Positions 25,401-28,771 of a DNA stretch of 28,771 nt are shown one piece after another. The stretch comes from JBFHER01 sp041584055 (GTDB lineage Bacteria; Bacteroidota; Bacteroidia; Bacteroidales; UBA5342). The position numbers were made by a program, and so were the translations under genes. The first letter of the stretch is position 1. Each line of letters starts with the position of its first letter. The notes under the pieces are model-generated. The model was not told the origin of the DNA, ran no database searches, and saw only the letters and a list, made by a program, of their open reading frames with translations. The stretch lies in contig JBFHER010000014.1 in the NCBI GenBank assembly GCA_041584055.1, positions 1-28,771 on the forward strand. Reading direction: 5' to 3'.

Positions 25401-28400
25401 TTTGACCACTCCCATTGTGAAGGAATAACGATGTTTGTTTTCTCATTGACATAATCCAGCAGAACCTCAGGCGTGGATGGACGCGACGGCACATCAAGCA
25501 CAAAGACCTCTGAGGCAAGTGATGTGCCTGCAACAGCCTTGCGTTTGATATAAACATCCGTCCCAGGCGTCAGATTTAGTTTGGCCCCATTTCCAGTCAC
25601 CGCTGATGTCATCGAAGCACTTAAAGACCAGATATCAGTTGACGGGATACCATTTGTAGTTGTTTCATTTATATAATCGACACTGTAATTAATCAGAGGC
25701 CTTGCAGGAACTATCAATACCAGAGAAGGCAAGGATGCAAATGATCCGGATGTTGATTTCTTTCTGAAGTAGTAATTTGTCCCCGGAGACAATGAAACAT
25801 ATGTATCGGCTCCACTGGTTGCCCCAATCATATTGTACTGGTTTGCCCACTCCTGTGACGTTGGCACAACAGCAGTGGTTCTTTCATTGAGATAATCAAG
25901 TTCATAAAAGGGAGCCGATGGACGATCAGGCACAGTTAATTTAAAAGTGGTTGATCTGAATGATGAAACTGTTGCTTGCTTTCTAAACCAAAGGTCTGTT
26001 CCTGGTGATAGATCCAGCTTGTTTCCCTGTCCCGATTCCGGTGAAGTCATAGACGCATTATCATCCCACTCAATGTCTGTTGTAACAGTCTGTAAAGTTC
26101 TTTCAGTTAAATAATCTATTGAAAATGAAATTGATGGACGACTGCTCACCTCTAACTCAAATATTTGTGATGCAAACGAATTATTGGTTGCTGGTTGATA
26201 AAAGTACAGATTTACACCCGGGGTAAGCTGAACGGTACTACCCGAACCAGCCACAGCTCCTGACATGTTATTCAGCGTCGAATAACTTACAGCAGATGAG
26301 ACAGACTCCCAGGTTCGTTCCGTCTCATAATTAACAGAATAAACAGGCATAACGGGCCGTGCCGGAACCGCCAACACCCTTACCTGTGAAGCGACCTTAT
26401 CAATGGTTGCCTTTGTCCTGATATACAATTGCCTGCTCACATTGCCGATCTGCTGACTGATGTCCAACTTTGCGCCTGTTCCCGAAACGCCAAATGCACC
26501 AGCGCTCCAGGTGTACTCGTCCGTTGCCGGAATAATCTGCTGTGTTTTCTCGTTGGTAAAGTCTATGGTATAATCAGGAGCATCGGCAGCAGGAGGCACA
26601 AACTTAACCATTCTGCTATTGGTGATATTGGAAATCTGACGAACATACACCTCAAAATCACCATCCGGATCAATGTCCACAAATGTAACACCGGCGCTAC
26701 AAGTTGTCCAGGGCTCGAAATCCTCTCCAGTAGGTTTAATCGCATACGCCATTTCTGTAAGCGTTCCCGTCATAAAACCCGAGTTAACAAACAAGATCAC
26801 AGATTCCAGTGCCACAGCACCAACCTGAGTCATATTAAAATCGGAACTTGCAATCTCTCCCGAGAATCGTTCACTTCCTGTTATATTACTTGCCTTTAAT
26901 CTTAATTTGAGATTCCCTGCAGGGATATCAATATCTCCAACATTTTGCGTAAAACCTGTGCAAACAGTCCAGATAATACCTCCGTTGACACTGTATTCAT
27001 AATTTGAAGCACTTGCATAACCCGTCAAAGCACTAAATGTAAAGGTGTTCAGGTCATCATCATGATTCGTGATAAGTGGTGCCTGTTTTCTTTTGAACAG
27101 AACATGACTTTGTGTCTGCGAAGCAAAACTGCTGCCGGATGAAGAAATCCGAAGATCAATTGTTTTATTACTTCCTGTTGATGCAGGAATATAACTTGTT
27201 AGGGTTTGATTCTCTACAACCGGCGAATATGCACCACTTGCATTCCATTGTGCATTAATCGGAACAGAGATTAGTTTTTCATTGATCCAGTCTATTTCCG
27301 TTTCAGGCGCTGCTGGTCTGTCTGGAACCGACAATGGAAAAATATCAGAGGCAAATGCTGTTCCCGTCACTGCTTTTTTTCGCAACCAGATATCAGTGCC
27401 CGGCGTCAGCGCTAATTCAACATTTGAACCATTTGATGGGGATGACATGCCTGAATTATCATCCCATTCAACACCAGATGAAACCACCTCATTTGTTTTT
27501 TCAGTGACATAATTCACTGAGAAATTTATTGTTGGTCTTGCAGGGACTATGAGTGTATAAACATCGGAAGCAAAAGAACTACTGCTTGCCGCCTGCTTGA
27601 AATAAAGGTTCTGTCCCGGATTTAAAGCAATGGTCGCTCCAGTACCTGAAACGGCACCCGACATATTGGATGAAGTTGCGTATTGGATTGCCGCAGAAAC
27701 AATCTGAGCGGTCCTTTCCCCACCATAATTAATCGTGTAGGTCGGCACAACAGGTCGGGCCGGAATAGTGAGTGTTTGGGTTTTTGAAGCAACCTTATCA
27801 ATGGTTGCCTTTGTTCTTATATAAAGTGCTGTTGCACTGGGTCCAACCTTCGGACTAATATCCAGTTTAATGCCCGACCCGGACAATGAAAAGCTCTGGT
27901 CGGTCCAGGAATATTCATCAGTGGCAGGAATAATCTGAGCCGTTGTTTCATTGAAATAGTCAATTGTATAGTTTGGTGCATTCGCTGCAGCGGGTACAGA
28001 TTTCACTAATACAGTGTTGGAAACATTGGATGCCTGACGAACATGGACTTCAAAATCCCCATCAGGATCAATGCTAATCGTTGTTAATCCGGCATTACAG
28101 GTTAACCAACTGCCAAAGGAGGAACCTCCCGGTTTGATCGCATATTCCATGTCTGAGGATGTTCCTGTGAGCAAACCCGAATTGACCAGCAGAACCACCG
28201 ATCCAAGCGACACCGTCCCTACCTGCGTCATCTCAAAATTTGAGGACACAGCTTCTCCTGCAAAACGTTCAGACCCGGAAGCATTGCTCGCCTTTAGACG
28301 AACCTTTAAATTGCCTACTAGGATATCAATGTCACCCACCGTTGGTGTAAAACCACTACATCCTGCCCAGACTGTCCCGCCATCAACGCTGTACTCATAC

Positions 28401-28771
28401 TCCGTAGCATTTGAAAATCCACTGACAGGACTGAAAGTAAAGGTATTAAAATCGTCATCATGGGCTGTTATAATTGGAGCCGAAACACGTTTTTTCAAAC
28501 TTAAAGTCTGCTCATAAGATGCAAATGCCAGTGCTGTTGAAGCAATCTTAACAATTACATTTTTATTGATGCCAGATGATCCCGGGATGTAAGGTGTGAG
28601 ATTTGCATTTTCGGAAACGCTCTGAAAAGGACCCGCCATGTTCCATACAGCACCAGCAGGAACAGATGTGAGTTTCTCAGTAAAGTAATTTATAACAGTC
28701 TCAGGCGCATTTGCACGATCAGGAACTACTAAATGAAATACCTCAGACGCAAATGAAGTCGATGCTACTGC
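19454..28771 (-). CDS. Giant T9SS-secreted repeat protein with type B C-terminal sorting domain, 5' end outside window
   Basis: The open frame runs off the right edge with no interruption, so the 3105 residues seen are a minimum; the ATG at 28639 is internal (the sequence before it is in frame and repeats later units). Almost all of it consists of beta-rich repeats. A short unit of about 73 residues has the pattern Y.IDY.NE.T..V.S..EW....M....G....L.PG....FRK.A...SFAS......VPARP..P. Longer composite modules contain YEYSVDGG.W, RLKASN..GSERFAGE, LTGTSS.MEYA and VRQ segments. The last 88 residues (19720-19457) are a gliding-motility-type C-terminal domain with RIYTRWGQEIYD and YPAGTYYYLISY. Known type B CTD proteins are exported by T9SS and attached at the surface; SprB is an adhesin. 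Adhesion or motility is inferred. No enzyme domain was seen. Confidence 0.93.
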   Translation of the reverse strand, partial: AVASTSFASEVFHLVVPDRANAPETVINYFTEKLTSVPAGAVWNMAGPFQSVSENANLTPYIPGSSGINKNVIVKIASTALAFASYEQTLSLKKRVSAPIITAHDDDFNTFTFSPVSGFSNATEYEYSVDGGTVWAGCSGFTPTVGDIDILVGNLKVRLKASNASGSERFAGEAVSSNFEMTQVGTVSLGSVVLLVNSGLLTGTSSDMEYAIKPGGSSFGSWLTCNAGLTTISIDPDGDFEVHVRQASNVSNTVLVKSVPAAANAPNYTIDYFNETTAQIIPATDEYSWTDQSFSLSGSGIKLDISPKVGPSATALYIRTKATIDKVASKTQTLTIPARPVVPTYTINYGGERTAQIVSAAIQYATSSNMSGAVSGTGATIALNPGQNLYFKQAASSSSFASDVYTLIVPARPTINFSVNYVTEKTNEVVSSGVEWDDNSGMSSPSNGSNVELALTPGTDIWLRKKAVTGTAFASDIFPLSVPDRPAAPETEIDWINEKLISVPINAQWNASGAYSPVVENQTLTSYIPASTGSNKTIDLRISSSGSSFASQTQSHVLFKRKQAPLITNHDDDLNTFTFSALTGYASASNYEYSVNGGIIWTVCTGFTQNVGDIDIPAGNLKLRLKASNITGSERFSGEIASSDFNMTQVGAVALESVILFVNSGFMTGTLTEMAYAIKPTGEDFEPWTTCSAGVTFVDIDPDGDFEVYVRQISNITNSRMVKFVPPAADAPDYTIDFTNEKTQQIIPATDEYTWSAGAFGVSGTGAKLDISQQIGNVSRQLYIRTKATIDKVASQVRVLAVPARPVMPVYSVNYETERTWESVSSAVSYSTLNNMSGAVAGSGSTVQLTPGVNLYFYQPATNNSFASQIFELEVSSRPSISFSIDYLTERTLQTVTTDIEWDDNASMTSPESGQGNKLDLSPGTDLWFRKQATVSSFRSTTFKLTVPDRPSAPFYELDYLNERTTAVVPTSQEWANQYNMIGATSGADTYVSLSPGTNYYFRKKSTSGSFASLPSLVLIVPARPLINYSVDYINETTTNGIPSTDIWSLSASMTSAVTGNGAKLNLTPGTDVYIKRKAVAGTSLASEVFVLDVPSRPSTPEVLLDYVNEKTNIVIPSQWEWSNASNMSGSSVGPDDFMDLFPSRNYYFRKKSTVSSFSSEISSALNVPARPVLSYSINYQAAQTNEAVASNVIYANNEYLYSPSIGGGSPVKLTPGTDIWFKQTAVPNVSLASAIYKLTVPGPPSSVSYGIDFVNERTNSTVASTVEWSKSADMNGSTSGTNAYLSLTPGDIYYFRKKPTSTSFASAITELDVPARPGISYSIDYLQETTNQVISTEDKWSYNSSMTSSTMGNGQVLALTPGKDLWFQKVAIANQSFASEILHLVVANRPAVPVYTLDYVNEKTKENVGSDVDWSVQSDMSSAQPGSNSPLKVVPSTSYYFRKRATAGSFSSLISTALSVPARPLISFSVNYETETTNENVSTGIEYANSADMASTTKGTGGKLALNPGTNLWFIKPAVQNVSLASSIFYLNVPARPATPQAVVNYVGEVITNVPPSCQWDLNGSFEALANNTVLTPHIPAYGNSNKTVSLKIPQASKSFASLEQLIVIPARNRAPQINTYDDISIPNLFGWSGIAGFANASDYEYNINNTSWDECDGFNQEIPADIEILAGDLSLRLAASNATGKERFAGEEVVSNTTFSGEKSISLSYIAINLISGQITGTSSKLEYSLNATDWDNGTWLTASNGNTNVSFDMNGGFFVMVRQKGLESNRRVVIEVKPPADAPNYGINYFNETLDNPLQLTDEMTWNSNQTGFVSGDGVMAPALNVTAAQKTLYLRTKITETTVPSKVQELIIPARETLTYTIDYVNESTLELIGLDVEYGYDSALSSPLSGEDKVLLLKPEQDVWFRRLASDKEFKSAISKLEVPARYVPTPVFSIDYDNLMTSETVSSTIKYWEQSNPDVVLTGGNGNVDVEPGNSLFFQHVAENNRFASEVFELVVPFRPNKPSPVINYKEESLRNIGDLCEWNVNGNYTEISNGQSIRDFIPEENGPGEALPIRLRATITAFASEDTLLTLSPRPPSPKFITYDDEGDSATWEYVAGYENYMLYEYSINNGLSWIDCVGKTLYIGDVHVAKGELQLRLKANTTVGSEHFAGSKAYSDQEFRAITLLLYDDVKADISKGILTGTSYEMEYSLNSTIGLDGTWVTATDDTTFIDYPLGGGYKIFVRQKGKETNFGHILDVRFALSAPEFGIDFANETLSEIIVDTVEVAKKADMSDAEKGQGEAYLLSPGVDSVLYIRYASTAVRVPSKIQTLRIPNRREAPVFTIDYWNEASNEEVSNKIEFSEDPLMQEPFSGMGFRVSVNPKEEIDSIFFRYKSTDTSFVSKTFTLVVPALTPTPEVKINYEEETVYNVPINCEWNVTGQFNLVSEGQSLKDYIPTSAQGFRKVDVRVPASGSSFASGTAILRINPRSKAPSISTYDDYLNIIAWNPVSGVTDPLAYEISIDSGIVWEKVNAFEKNVGDTVIETGDILIRVAASNTYAYFEGDMSASTKPFSKSEAISFEAVEADISKNMLRGTTPSMEYSITSSDGSDGEWIIITGESVEIDYPLEGGFKIYARQIDEPRNVSLILDVLPAGNPPAYSIDYFNERINKPFATNVEYSWYSDMADALKGDGSSVLKLYPTDKDTILYIRYVSTESTVPSNMLPLKIPSRPGAQLSIDFENETTQERLNQLIVWSTDKDFTFLNGGTNAVIPMIPGVSIWYRQLASGLSFVSDTFKLESPIRPLPPMYSIDYLEESTVETVEERMVYSDNAEMINPITGPNLPVILTPGQNLWFTVAATDTSYASEPFELEIPARPDGPSFASIDFEDEQLINLNDSLEVVYDHEKYAVTGTSFDISRFISAQEELFNVRYPSDGISYFASESFDVYAPGRPELPLISLVHIISDQGRFEINGERATRDAGLQYQVDGGDWIDIDESTLVTLGGDHTILVRKPATPISFESLHSLNLNSRLDPQLIDMIVVDGNFDSHLYIGGVQHYTDNRVRIYTRWGQEIYDANNYQNEFDFRDYPAGTYYYLISYTDEDGVRRELRNFVEVIKKQ
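19457..19720 (-). other. Type B (CHU_C / gliding motility-associated) C-terminal sorting domain
   Basis: 88 residues ending in FVEVIKKQ. The core RVRIYTRWGQEIYDANNY and the PAGTYYYLISYTDEDG strand pair match the family. The usual upstream PNGDGxND motif is replaced by VVDGNFDSHLYI, so it is a divergent member. This part would be recognised by the T9SS together with the PorP/SprF protein. Confidence 0.85.
19721..28711 (-). repeat. Five composite repeat modules plus a degenerate sixth
   Basis: Each module starts with a unit like V.INYFTEKLTSVP...W, then a YEYSVDGG/RLKASN block, an LTGTSS.MEYA...VRQ block, and a TIDYFNET...YIRTKAT block, followed by a variable number of short units. Approximate starts are 28711, 27309, 24148, 22754 and 21574. 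A short degenerate version begins near 20179 (SFASIDFEDEQLINLNDSLEV). Short units per module number 2, 10, 2, 1 and 2. Modules one and two are most alike; later ones diverge. Confidence 0.85.
24149..26344 (-). repeat. Ten-copy array of alternating ~73-residue units
   Basis: 2196 bp (732 codons) divide into ten units, from VYSVNYETERTW to VPARPATP. Over the last eight units two subtypes alternate strictly: one with YYFRKKST..SF.S and a direct VPARP-LI/VL/GI junction, the other with PGTD(L/I)WF.K.AV..(S)LAS and a longer RP..P junction. This gives a dimer period of about 440 bp. The first pair is less typical. Confidence 0.85.

Noticed and set aside
24149..26344. CRISPR-like or non-coding tandem array
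   Set aside because: The periodicity is about 220 bp, the copies are diverged, and the frame is open throughout; these are protein repeats.
26429..26899. Plus-strand open frame of 156 codons inside the giant gene
   Set aside because: It is antisense to a continuous repeat-coding frame and has no recognisable protein features; the same holds for the other antisense frames at 18877-19344, 23273-23596 and 28071-28517.
28639..28639. ATG as the start of the giant repeat protein
   Set aside because: The same frame stays open to the right edge and encodes SFASEVFHLVVPDR and INYFTEKLTSVP, which match later repeat units, so this Met is internal and the gene is 5'-truncated by the window.

Overview
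The window looks like a chromosomal segment of a Bacteroidota bacterium. The evidence is a type IX secretion (T9SS) type B C-terminal domain on a giant surface protein, an adjacent PorP/SprF-family gene, promoters of the TTG-N19-TAnnTTTG type with very short leaders, a two-subunit KorAB oxidoreductase, moderate-to-low GC, and gene starts that mostly lack Shine-Dalgarno sequences. No rRNA, tRNA, CRISPR array, phage gene or transposase was recognised.

Positions 1-4812 are all on the minus strand. In transcription order they encode 2-oxoacid:ferredoxin oxidoreductase (korA, korB), a SpoU/TrmH RNA methyltransferase, and a KamA-family radical SAM enzyme that runs off the left edge. An AT-rich gap with an 18-19 bp direct repeat and a palindrome separates these from plus-strand genes: a ClC anion channel/transporter with two CBS domains (5109-6902), an AT-rich LTA-synthase-like membrane sulfatase-fold protein (6957-8930), and a Tat-exported aldo/keto reductase (9256-10263).

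Positions 10435-14961 form what I read as an oxygen-independent ergothioneine locus. The minus-strand order is an AraC regulator, then a promoter with a 7-bp dyad, then a triple-rhodanese protein matching EanB, then an EgtD/EanA histidine methyltransferase, then a QOR2/NmrA-like NAD(P)-binding protein. Diverging from the regulator is a small YgaP-type (DUF2892) membrane protein. EanA would make trimethylhistidine (hercynine), and EanB would insert sulfur at C2 of its imidazole from a persulfide on Cys383. The residues I recall as important in Chlorobium EanB (Tyr353, Tyr411, Cys412, Thr414) all have counterparts at exactly conserved spacing.

Positions 15086-16507 encode a lipoprotein with a C-terminal DNRLRE-like domain, followed by a strong hairpin terminator. 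From 16775 to the right edge lies a minus-strand T9SS surface operon. It holds a giant repeat protein (at least 3105 residues, 5' end outside the window) ending in a type B sorting domain, then PorP/SprF 6 bp later, then a PD40/degenerate-OmpA/double-LysM periplasmic protein 15 bp later. The giant protein has a hierarchical repeat plan: a large composite module recurs five times plus a degenerate sixth, and a ten-copy array of alternating ~73-residue units is expanded inside the second module. The repeats become less alike toward the C-terminus.
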